From Folioceros fuciformis (lineage: Eukaryota > Anthocerotophyta > Anthocerotopsida > Anthocerotales), in NCBI GenBank assembly GCA_049999805.1, contig JBNGIO010006356.1:781572-816451 (forward strand): DNA of 34,880 bases, given 5' to 3'. The notes under the pieces were generated by a model that did no database searches, was not told the origin of the DNA, and saw only the letters and a program-made list of their open reading frames with translations. The first letter of the stretch is position 1; every line of letters begins with the position of its first letter. The position numbers and the translations under genes were made by a program. Below, piece after piece: positions 10,224-20,608 of this stretch.

Positions 10224-11683
10224 TCAGTCCCGACTTCCCGACGAGTCGAAATTCGCGTCTCGTTTCATGATTCGCGTTCCAGACTTGACCAGGCGTTGCA
10301 GCTCAGCCGATCCCCCTACTTCCTCCAGCTCCTCCATGCAGTGCCGTAGCGGGATTGAGGAGCCACAGCCTTGAGACGGGGAGACTAGAATGGTTGTGAC
10401 GATGGTGTTCACTGCCTCGGAAAGTATGTAGCGAGCAAACAGTGAGAGACTGAAATGGTTGCATTACCTTGGGACCGAGGAACAGACCGTGCGGGACCCC
10501 CTGAAAGAGATGTGCGTGATGAAACTGACGAGGTGAAAATGCACACTGGATTAGCGGTATGGCGAAGAAATTCGGGACGGAAGTGAGAGTTCAGGTCGGG
10601 GATGCGAGCCATTGCTACCTGGTGGGCTGCCGCTACCCTTTGCAGGTAGGGGACATCGGCGATGGGGCCGACATGGAAGCGACGGTGCACCAGACCATCG
10701 TGCACGAACATGTATGCCATGCCGAACATGCTAATACCCAGTCCCTGGAAAGGAAGTGCTTCGCTCGTCAGAGGCTTCAAGTGGGAGCAGCAGCAGCAGC
10801 AGAGACGTGGATTTGGATCATGGTGTGTGGCACGCATCACTTACTGCTCCGAAACACAGGCCAGGGACAAGTCCCACGTTGAAGAAGCCGTATGCCATCA
10901 GAGCGATTGCAGGAACAGCATTGATGACGGCGAACACGTCGTTCAGCTCCAAGGGCCCGTCGCGGGGACGGTGGTGCGACTAACACATTTCACAGCACCG
11001 TTGATCACAGCTTTGTCGTCCAAGGCAGCAGCAGCAGCAGCTAATAAGCAACTGCATTAAGGGCTGCTGCACTGACCTCATGCATGTTCCACAGACACGC
11101 ATGCCACAAGGCCCTGTGCGCCCACCGTGCCCAGAACTCCATCCCCACCTGCAAACAACACTAGTGAAATTCCCCTCCCCAATGAGACAATCAGTGCACG
11201 TCGATTCTATACAGTGTCGTGGTGAAAAAATCGACAATGGCGGGACAGGGTGGGGGCCCTTACTGCAGCGCCAATCGCAAGGGAAAATGTGCCAAACATC
11301 TCCAGGTATGGAACCTCTGCCGCTTCCTGGCTCCGAACAGTGCAGACCATGTCAGCTGCAGCTGCAGCTGCACCCGCTGCTGCTCCTGGAGTACCACACA
11401 GGAATTGGAATAATTACAATGCCCGCACATTACCTCCATCTGCCAGAAGAATCTATAGTACACGGCACCCGCAGCAAGAGTGGTGAACCCCACCCTGGAA
11501 GCGACGGCAGCCATAAGGTACATCGAGCTTGCTGCTTTCCTCTTCTCTGCCTTATCCGTCGTGGTCGTTGTAATAATCCTTCCGTCCTCCTCCCCTGACG
11601 GATCCTCCTCCGAGTCGGCATCTACAGCAGACGCAGCAAGCTGCGACGCTCCTCCTCCCTCCTCACCCTGAGCGGTGTAGGCC
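10224..11683 (-). CDS. BCH: Beta-carotene 3-hydroxylase, non-heme di-iron (5' end missing)
   Basis: This enzyme hydroxylates the beta-rings of carotenes to give zeaxanthin in plastid membranes. Minus-strand exons are 11683-11434, 11314-11264, 11148-11077, 10979-10845, 10744-10619, 10524-10468 and 10331-10224 (TGA); all joins keep phase 0. All four His clusters of the fatty-acid-hydroxylase fold are present: HRALWH, HESHH (split by an intron), HDGLVH and HQFHH (split by an intron). The C-terminal block KELEEVGG is also seen. The first exon carries an acidic, Thr-rich linker, then KRKAASSMYLMAAV and YYRFFWQME, the first membrane region. The N-terminal transit peptide runs into the N gap at 11684-11783, so the start is unknown. 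The last intron would use an unusual CATGGAG acceptor. Three introns carry CTG/CAG triplet runs. Confidence 0.93.
10785..10803. repeat. CAG/CTG triplet run in a beta-carotene hydroxylase intron
   Basis: About six AGC triplets lie in the intron at 10745-10844. On the sense (minus) strand this is a CTG run upstream of the acceptor. Related runs occur in two other introns of the gene. Confidence 0.9.
11024..11041. repeat. CAG/CTG triplet run in a second intron of the same gene
   Basis: About five GCA triplets are followed by GCTAATAAGC within the intron at 10980-11076. Confidence 0.85.
11350..11390. repeat. GCAGCT/CTG-rich run in the first intron of the same gene
   Basis: CAGCTGCAGCTGCAGCTGC, then CCGCTGCTGCTCC, lies within the intron at 11315-11433. 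The first part is self-complementary and could fold. Confidence 0.8.
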
Positions 11684-11783
11684 NNNNNNNNNNNNNNNNN
11701 NNNNNNNNNNNNNNNNNNNNNNNNNNNNNNNNNNNNNNNNNNNNNNNNNNNNNNNNNNNNNNNNNNNNNNNNNNNNNNNNNNN
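11684..11783. other. Assembly gap (100 N) at the 5' end of beta-carotene hydroxylase
   Basis: There are exactly 100 N. The reading frame of the first visible exon runs into it, so the start codon and transit peptide of the hydroxylase are in or beyond it. On the minus strand just upstream, an open stretch from an ATG near 11975 could be a 5' exon ending at a GTGAGA donor near 11860, but this is weak. Confidence 0.9.
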
Positions 11784-13847
11784 CCCCTACTCCCCTCACG
11801 ACGCGAGGCAGGAGCCAGAAAACACGGCCCCGTCAAAGCTTGGTTTCACCACCTCTCACCCATCCCGCCCGTGTCAACACCCGAACCCGAGGCTGGCCAG
11901 TCCAAGCCTGCCTCGCCCCCACACAGTCCTTCCACCGGGCTGCCACCTGTCCGCGCACTCCATCCATGGCACAATTCGATTCCAAGACTGCTGAATCTGA
12001 TTCCGGCTCATTCAGCCCCCGGGGAAGACCGTGCAGGCGCAGGGGATCGATGCCCTCCTTTGGCATGCTCCACAAGCCCAATTTTCCACCAGCTTCGCTC
12101 CTCCTGCTTTGCTGCTGCTGCTGGAGACATAGCTGCTTGGGGAGACGGTGCCCGCAATCAGGAGGCCGTCACGGCCGTTCCATCTTCACGTTGCGATTGG
12201 GCAGCAGACCCCGTGCATGAAAGTGCGCAGGCCAATGTGGGCGGCCTCCGTCTCCTCCACCCTCATCGGGTCCCATCCTCCGATGCCGGTCGCTGCTTGG
12301 CTGTGACCGCCTACAGCCCTTCCACCACCGTACCATCAGCGCCAGGGCTGGAAGGACTGTAACCGGTCACAGGCGGCTACTGTGTTTCACATACAACTGG
12401 GAGGCCTGGAGGTGTCAGGAACGCCAGATATTTGACAAGCAAGCAGAAATCAGGAAAATGTGTCGCCCCAGCCCCACACGTGGCACCAGCTTGTGGATTT
12501 GGCGCCTGAAGGCGACAAGAAGGCAAGAGCAACGAACCCCGTACCGCATTCGCTGCTTTTCCGAATATTCCCGGACCACGCTCGCATTGGCGGCCCCGTG
12601 GGGTTGGTTACGCTCCCTGTCCGTTTGCTTACTATTGGTGTGTCTTGTCGTGAAACTGTGAAGCGCTCGACGCCCGAAGACGAGCAAGACGCTTGGGAGC
12701 TGCCGTGAAACCGGCCACATCTTGGTGGGATAGGTCGATATCGTCTTCATTCTCGCAACCGGCTCATTCCACAGTGCTCTGCCCTTGTACTCCACACTGC
12801 AGGCACACAACAGCGAGGGCTTCGGAATTGGCGGAATTTCGACGCCCTTACCAGCTCACGGTCCCGCATTCTGGGACACGCCCCAGCTCAGTTTTGTTTC
12901 TTGCTGGCCAGCCACACGCTGGCAGCCGACGGTGGGAGCGCTCCGGAAAAATATTTTCTGTTGTTTCCAAACAAGGTGAGCGGGGATTTGTATCTCGCCT
13001 CGCAGCTCCAGTGCCGCTTCTTCCAATTCTGCTTCGATGACTCCCACAACCTAGTGCGGTATTGGCGATGTTTGAAGCCGGTGGCCTTTGCCATTTCGCG
13101 CCTGTCGTTTTATTGTCTCAAGTTACAGTTGACTGAACAGGACGGGTCCATACTTTGCTTTACCTGAGAGTAACTCCTTTCTCTGTCGTTTCTCAGACAC
13201 CTGGCGCACGAAGTAATAGTCTTAGGTGGTGTTGCCCGGACAGTCGGGACTTCGTGCCTCTCTTTGATTGTGAACTCTCCGGCTTCCCCTTGCGCGCGAT
13301 AGTCGGAGCAGCGAACACTTCTTGCGGCTTCGATATGGATCATGTCTGTGTAGCTGGCGCGACCGCATGCAGGTTCAATTCTGTGAATTTTCGCCAGTCC
13401 CGCCGTCGAACTTCTGTGAACACCTCACGCTTGTTTCTGCTGAGCTCAAACCTCAATTGACGTTCCCTTGTGTGATCAAGTCGCTGACGAACGGCTTCGT
13501 CGATGCCTGCACCTTTTCTCTGTAACAGGGAAAGTCTGCAGTCCACATTCTTGCCAGTTGGTCAAGGATTGCGAAAACTCTCCACGGTGAGAAGCAATCT
13601 GTTAACACACGCCAGCTTAATGCACTTCTGTAACCCGGCACTGAGGAGCGTACCACTTTAGGGCCCATGCTTTCTCCTCTTACAGAATGCCGAAGTTAAA
13701 TGCTGACTCAAGCTTATGCACTTGTCCATCTTTCTGTTGGTGATGAGCAGACTATGATTGGCATGGCATGACATGACATAGCATTGCTTTTCGAGCTTGT
13801 CTGGCAAAGATACTGAGTGTTCAGTGTAATCCGTGCAGGTGGATCGT
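11784..13847. other. Divergent intergenic region between beta-carotene hydroxylase and ACT-PEPC
   Basis: About 2 kb with only short overlapping open frames and no recognised family. It should contain the promoters of both flanking genes, which point away from each other, plus any 5' exon of the hydroxylase. A 5' exon of the PEPC gene is possible: a Ser/Arg-rich open stretch starts at the ATG at 13335, and GTGCAG at 13832-13837 could be its acceptor. This is not needed to explain the gene. Confidence 0.5.
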
Positions 13848-16800
13848 ATGCCTCACCTTTCTAGACTGCCTGGCCAGCATTTCCGGGCTTGTCTTGCTAC
13901 TGGCCCGTCAGTTGGAGGAGCCTTCACCCTGCGCACCAGAAGGTCGGTTCTGTGATTATCCTCGTGTGTCCAGCATGGAGCCATCGTTGGCCTTACTTAT
14001 TTCAACTGGTTGTGAGCAGGAAAGCAACTTTTCCATTGGCTTCAGCGAACGTCGACTCAGTGCAGGTGTCAGCTGGTGCTGACTACCCAGTAGAAGCTTT
14101 GGCAGGTGGAATGAACGTAGCTGCCCCTCTCCATGATACCCACGGTGCAGCAGGAGCTGCAAAGGGCACAGAAAATGCTGCACAAGCCGGCGAGTCCGCT
14201 TCCAGGTTTTACCAACTTGGAGAAGAATTCTCTTTGAGAATCACTAATCAAGGCTCAATATGCACAGTTGCTGAAATCCAGGGTGTTGACCAGGAAAATA
14301 TGCTTGCCAATGTCTCAAGCAGTTTCAGTGAACTGGGCATTAGGTAGGTATTGTTCAGCTAGTACTCAGAGTGATGTAATGCTCCTATATTTCTCGTCCC
14401 TTCCTGTCTGACTTGTAATGGATGGCCAGTGTGCAGAGTGCACAGGTATTGACCGAAAATAATAGAGTGTTGGATGTTTTCACTGTTATTGACTCTGAGA
14501 GCAAGGCTGCAGTACCGGAGGAATTATGGGACACAATGAAGGACAGGATTTTCACAAAACTAAAAAGGCAGGATGATGGTAGCAAGAGTTTGGAAGATCC
14601 CATGCTAGCAGAACAGGTACTGGAAGGTCTCAGCATGTTTTCTATGTAAGGACAAATAATGTCTGAGTCTGCCGTTCAGCTGAAAACTATCATGCTTAAC
14701 AGGTTTCATTTCTAACGTCCACACTCAACAAAGTGGTGAGGAACAAGGGCCACATTGAAGTCCTTGAGGCGGTGAGTGAAATGGTTTCCTTCTATTGTGG
14801 GTTTGGCAATTGTGTTGCTGGAAGCATGTATGCTGCTCACAAAAATTTATCAGGTCGATGCCTTGCAAAGAGGGTTTGAACAATTGAGAATATGTGAAGA
14901 CCCGCGCAAGCGAGCAGAGCTCTTGCGATACATTGACAAAATGGATAAGCCCATGGTATGTTAATTGGGGTCTCGAATATCATAGGGCACTCTGGCCACG
15001 CATTTTCTCCTTCCTGATTGCTATGTTTCTCGGCGTTTTCCGTTCTTGTTTTTTACAGATTCTCTCTCTGTTGTCGTTGTGCAGATTACTGCCGTCATCA
15101 GGATGTTTTATTTGTACTCCTCTCTTCTAAACGTTGCAGATGAGGCTCATAGCCATCGCCTGAGGAAAGAAAAGGTTGACTACCCTTCCCAGCACAACTA
15201 GAAGCAGGCGCCCCGTATTGTGATAGCCTCTGCTGCCTGGCAACAGAAGACCACAAGTGTTTGACCAACCTGTTCCTGAAGTGCAGGTCTGGGCAAGCAC
15301 AAGTGCGACCCCTGCATGGTATGCTTCGTTCGATCACACCTTCCGCCTTTTCAGAAGGGCAGGTGTGGGCCCGAAAGAGCTGCAAGCCTTGTTTGACAAG
15401 ACTGAGGTGCTTCTCCCAGCTGTTTGTGGTCCCAATTTTCCTCTCCATCTGAAGTCTCGCAGTTAGACTGGGATGGGGAGTATTGCCAGCAACAAAGCTT
15501 GTCTGTAAATCAAGCAAGTGCTTACTGTGCATGATCACCTGTCAGTACAATCCAGTGTTCACTGCACATCCGACAGAAGCTAGGAGGCGAGAAATTTTGA
15601 CATGTCTTCACAGAATTTTCTCAGTCTGCACGGCACGGGAGGTGTGGTATTGCTTCTGTACTTTTTAATGCCATGATCCGCACGAGGGTTATACTGGGAT
15701 TTTTAAGCGCTGCTGTCTTTTCAGGATCCAAGGCTTAGCTCAGCACAGAAAAAAGAACTGGAGGCAGAAGTTGAGGCTGAGGTTCGTCTTTGTATTTGGC
15801 ACAGAATAGCGTTTCAATTTCAATCCAGCGTAGTGATGGTAGACTGCAGAATGGTAAACGGGGGTGATGAGCGAATTGACCTGCACCAGATTGAACTTCT
15901 CTGGAGAACGGATGAGATGCGCACGAAGAAGCCCACGGTGCTGGAGGAGATCCAGACTGGTCTGGATTATTTTCGGTTTTCTCTGTTTGATGCAGTTTGT
16001 ACTACATACCGATATGCGGAAAGCTCACTTCATGTACGTTACAGTGACCTGTTATGGACTGATGTGTCTGTGTTGCATCCATTGGAGTTCAATACTTCGA
16101 CATAGTGCCTAAATGTGTGACATTTAAGTGCGGGCTTGAATTCTCTGTTTCACAGCATGTTTATCCGCAAGCTGGTGTGGTGATCCCAAGCTTTATCAAG
16201 TTTGGATCCTGGATCGGTGGTGACCGTGATGGCAACCCTTTTGGTGAGTAGTGAGCATTTCGTCTGAATCTGTTCTACGGTGATTCTTAGGGGCTGATGG
16301 TTCACAAATCCCTTTGCACTGTGCGTTTGGGTTCAGTTAAGCCGGAGACAACAATTCTGGCAGCCCTGTTACAGAGTAGGCTTATACTGGCTGAATACAT
16401 TAGGCGTTGTCGTACTTGCGAGGTACTTCCAGCTACATTGTAAAAGACCCTTTTCACAAGGCATGTGTAACCTTATGCTTCTCTACTTAGATTACAATTA
16501 CTCGTACTGATATTCTTTTCTGATAATGTGCGTGTGCAGGACATTCTAACCCTTTCCCTTCTGATCTGCAAAGTCTCTGATGATTTGCTTAGCAGTCTGG
16601 AAGAGGACCAGACTTTGATAGACAAAATCCCGGCTCTCAAGCATGACGCTGCACTATTTGAGCAGGTAACCTTAGTGCAGGACTACGTATGGTATGGGTG
16701 TGGTCAACTCAGGCTCTTGCACCACAAAGAACACAGAAGGGTGTCAATAATTGCTAGAGTTGATGCCTAGTTGCATCTTTGCGTATATTGGTCAGGAGCC

Positions 16801-19800
16801 ATATAGACTAAAGATGCGAGTCATGAGGCACAAACTGGAGCAAAATCTTCGATTAGTCAATGCAGGGCTTCGAGGAAAAGTGGGCATTGCTGATGAGGTA
16901 CCCAGTGGAGCTCTCCTCAACACGTGATAACTGATTTTCCATTTTTCAAGCGTGTTTCTCCTGAATGTCCGCCGCATCTGTTGTGCAGCTTCTCATCGAC
17001 ATAGAGTACAACATTGATGATATCCCTGGCATGGACCCTCAAGAAGATGCATATGCAAACGAGCAAGAGTTTCTCCGTGACTTGAAGCTTGTAGATGTGA
17101 GTTAGAAGTATGGATATAAATTACATCTCAGATATCCATACATGCTAGTTTCTCACAATGACGTCATTGAACTGCAGCAATCTTTGAGAATGCATGGCGA
17201 TGCTCACTTGGCTGACAGCAAGCTCAAAGATCTTGTGCGGCTTGCGGAGACATTTGGGTTTTACCTGTGTGCACTAGACGTGCGCCAAGAGTCAACTATG
17301 CACTCAGAGGTCAGCACGTAGCTTTTTAGTTTGTACCTTGAAGTCTACAGAGCTTGAACTTCTAGATGTTAATTTGGAGATGACAGCATTTTCCAAGTAC
17401 TATTGTGCACAAGGGTACTCAGCATTTTTCATATCTGATTCTCTTGTTCATTTGCAGGCCACACACGAGTGCATGAAATTGCTGGGCCTTGTGGACGACT
17501 ATGCCTCTTTGACAGAAATGCAAAAGCTCCAAAAGTTGGCTGATGCCTTGTCCTTGCCTCCTCCGGTGGATAAACTTAAGGTGGGAGTTTACGATGTGTT
17601 TTGTTTGGTGGCTGTGGCACTATGCTTGGGCCGTAGGCTGACTCTCGTTGTACACTACAGGGTGTTCTTGAAAATATGTCAGAATCAACCCGGCAAGTGG
17701 TTGATGTATTCTCTGCCTGTGCTGTCATCATGGACGTGGTCTCTCTCAAAGCTGTTGCCTCGTACGTTATCTCCATGACTAGACAGGCATCTCATGTGAT
17801 GGAGGTGAGTACCATCGTCTTTTGAGTCATTGATTCCTAGCTTAACAGTAGGTACATGTGAATTATACATGTCGTGTGATCTCAGGTCCTATTCCTTGCA
17901 TGGTTCTCCTGCCGAAATCTAATTGCGAAAGACTCTTCTGGCAAGTGGACAGCACGGCTAATAGCAGCACCGTTGTTTGAAACAATACCCGATCTTCAGG
18001 TATACCATTCTGCAATAGCGTCTGACCCTACCTTGTCGTAGTGTTACATAACTTACCCAATGTTTGCGATCGCAGCACATGCCTGAGGCCCTATCGGAGC
18101 TTCTAAGAAACCAAACCTACAAGGACATATTACATGCTGCCGGTGGTATTCAGGTGTCGTGCTGTTTTTGACTTTTGCACAACTCTATTGACTTTTTGGT
18201 TTACCAATGTAGTAATTGTGAAGAACCTGCATAGTCTTCAATCTGATATCATGTGCATATTATGCAGGAGGTGATGCTTGGGTACTCAGATTCTTGTAAA
18301 GATGGTGGCATAACTGCCAGTGCATTTAACCTCTATAGAGCACAAACAGTTGTCCAGCAATTGACGAAAGAAGCCGGTGTACAAGCGCGCATCTTCCATG
18401 GACGAGGCGGTACTGTAGGTCGAGGAGCTGGTCCAACTCATGAAAGTGTTTTGGCCCAGGTAGGTTCCCTTCCCTTTGGTAGACTGCCGTACCAGATGAC
18501 GCATGGGACTGCTGGTAGGAGATGCTAGTTATGTCTGTGGTCTGTTCGCAATTTCAGCCTCCTGGGAGCGTGAACGGACAAATTAAGTTCACTGAGCAAG
18601 GGGAAGTAATTACCTATCGCTATGGAAATGCAGCAACAGCTACCTATGAGCTTACGGTAACCGCATTCGTCTCATGGAATTTGGCTTGACGTTTGGGCTT
18701 CCTTGGTTGTTACTGGCTGTCCAGTATGGGCTTCCTTGTTTGTTATTTGCTGCCCAGTACTGTTAAAGTTGATACACCTAAAGTGGGAGCTTCAACCTTG
18801 CATCTGTAATTGCTTGCAGGTAGGTATAACGGGACTCCTCAAAGCCAGTCATCCCAGTACTCGGGACCAACAAAGTATCGATCCCAAGGTTTTTCTGTGA
18901 ATGGCTGAAGACCTCTGTCTGGCAGTTACGCAAATCAGCAACGTGCCATAGGCCCTCTCACCTTATTTTCTGCTCTCTTGCAGTATGTTGAAATTCTGGA
19001 AGAAGTTGCAGCAGAAGCAGAGAAACACTATCGAGAGCTGACAGATGAGACTGAGGGCTTCTACGACTACTTTTACGAAACTACAGTGGTCAGCGAAATT
19101 TCGCTCATGAACATAGGCAGCCGACCATCTCGTCGGAAAGTTGCAGTTCGCGACAAGTCTTCACTGCGCGCCATTCCTTGGGTCTTTGGCTGGGCTCAGG
19201 TACCTGATTGCTGCTCTTGAACAGGCTCGCTTGTGATTGACGCCAACGAATGGCTAACGTTCTTCTATCATGTTGGCAGTCCCGGCACACACTTCCAGCA
19301 TGGTACGGTGTGGGTTCGGGCATGCACGCCTTCACGCAAAATAGACCCGAAAGGATTCAACTACTTCAGCAGATGTATACGGATTGGCCCTTTTTCAGAA
19401 CATTTCTTTCAAACGTGCAGGTAATTTTACACGGGGTGGCAGCATCCCTCGTCCATGGAGAACCTAAATTGTTCAGGATGGTAACGGCCGACTGCTTCGT
19501 TTGTCTGTTGTCTGCAGATGTCATTGTTCAAGGCTTCATTGGAAATTGCGCAGGAATACTCTCGTTTGTGCAGGTAAGTACCTAATGAAAGCCTCTTCTA
19601 CGCGTCAGCGTCTCCGTTCGGCCGTTGTCTTTCGTGGTTTCTTACTTCAATGTTTTCAACTTCTCAGAAACCGCATAACTGAGAAGCTTGTATATGACTT
19701 AGTCGCTCAAGAATTTTCGCTCACAACGGAGCAGGTTGATACCTTGCTCAATTTTTTGCTGGTCAATCATTAGGACCGTCCCTTGCTTAACAACATGTGA

Positions 19801-20149
19801 AGGAACTGAATCTCCGCGCTGGGTCACGCAGTTCTTGATGGTCTCTCAACAAAACGCACTGCTTGAAGACAACCCCTCTCTGGAGCGATCGTTTGATACA
19901 CGTAGGCGCTACTTGGATCCTCTGAACCACATCCAGGTATGCTCGAAGACGATGTGTTGCAGGCGGCAAGTATGTGATTCTTTCCTGACCTCTAATGAGA
20001 ACGTCCTTCACCTTATCTCTCCATTGCAGGTTATTCTACTGGGAAGGAGGAGAGACCCCACAGCGACCCCGGAGCAAACTGAACATTGGGAGAAGCCACT
20101 ATTACGAACCATCAAAGCCATAGCTAGCAACATGCGGAACACTGGTTAA
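13848..20149 (+). CDS. ACT domain-phosphoenolpyruvate carboxylase fusion, bacterial-type, likely plastid-targeted (29 exons)
   Basis: PEPC adds bicarbonate to PEP to give oxaloacetate. Exons: 13848-13942, 14020-14343, 14430-14616, 14703-14771, 14854-14955, 15085-15174, 15287-15406, 15546-15641, 15725-15781, 15890-16033, 16156-16243, 16337-16422, 16540-16665, 16796-16897, 16989-17096, 17178-17309, 17458-17580, 17661-17804, 17886-17999, 18076-18153, 18268-18459, 18558-18656, 18820-18888, 18984-19199, 19280-19420, 19518-19573, 19668-19734, 19832-19936, 20030-20149. All are GT-AG, with phases checked, giving 1149 aa. Residues 1-60 are transit-like (R/S/A-rich). Residues 110-185 form an ACT domain (ENMLANVSSSFSELGI, NRVLDVFTVID). 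PEPC follows from about 205: catalytic FTAHPTEA (H337), GGDRDGNPF, LDVRQES, FHGRGGTVGRG (838-848), TEQGE, GSRP and LRAIPWVF. The end MRNTG is bacterial-type; plant-type PEPC ends QNTG. No plant-type N-terminal phosphorylation motif was seen. Confidence 0.9.
14230..14555 (+). other. ACT regulatory domain within the PEPC gene
   Basis: The coding parts of exons 2 and 3 (joined across the intron 14344-14429) give the ACT beta-alpha-beta-beta-alpha order. Strand ICTVAEIQGVD is followed by helix QENMLANVSSSFSELGI, strand SVQSAQVLTE, strand RVLDVFTVID and helix PEELWDTMKDRI. The E-L-G-I-S and L-D-V-F-x-V spacing is like ACR/GlnD-type ACT domains. ACT domains commonly bind amino acids and control enzymes allosterically. 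The ligand here is unknown. Confidence 0.8.
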
Positions 20150-20608
20150 CAGGACGTCCCTGTTCAAGAGTATGTACATATGTTCACTGTACGGGATACA
20201 AAGAATGTGGGCACCTTCACGGAAGGTCCAACAACTGTGTATGTGCGATGTCAGTAGCCAAAGAGTAGATACTGTCTCCTGATACCGATCCAGAGAGAGA
20301 ACCGAGGGACTCTCGCAAACAGTTTCGGCGTTAAGTCTAAAAGTTTGGTTGTCACAGGGAATAAAACATGCACCGCGACGAAGGAGGGGCAGGGGGGCTT
20401 CTCCCAAAGTGTCCTATAACCTGTGAGTAACAAGCCTCGAGTCAGTTGAGTACAATCTCGTACGTATTTCTCCATCTCATCCTGCTTATTCGCGGAAAAC
20501 CGATCCCGAGCAGGGATCCGGGGGCGTCGTATCGACTTCAGATTGCCTTAAAACGTAGCCCGCGGCTTCTTGGCAAGCCAGTGTGCGGCAGCAGCAAAGC
20601 TGGGTGCA
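20150..20608. other. Intergenic between ACT-PEPC and RidA
   Basis: 459 bp that should hold the 3' UTR of the PEPC gene and the promoter and 5' UTR of RidA, both on the plus strand. No gene or distinct motif was recognised. Confidence 0.6.

Noticed and set aside
11840-12362. Plus-strand open frames of 126 and 163 codons
   Set aside because: They overlap in two frames, have no domain, and lie in the divergent promoter region. No good start or splice structure was seen.
13848-20149. Reading the PEPC as the vascular-plant bacterial-type enzyme PPC4
   Set aside because: The RNTG end fits, but the ACT domain, the putative transit peptide and the lack of the long disordered insert do not, so no PPC4 symbol was given.
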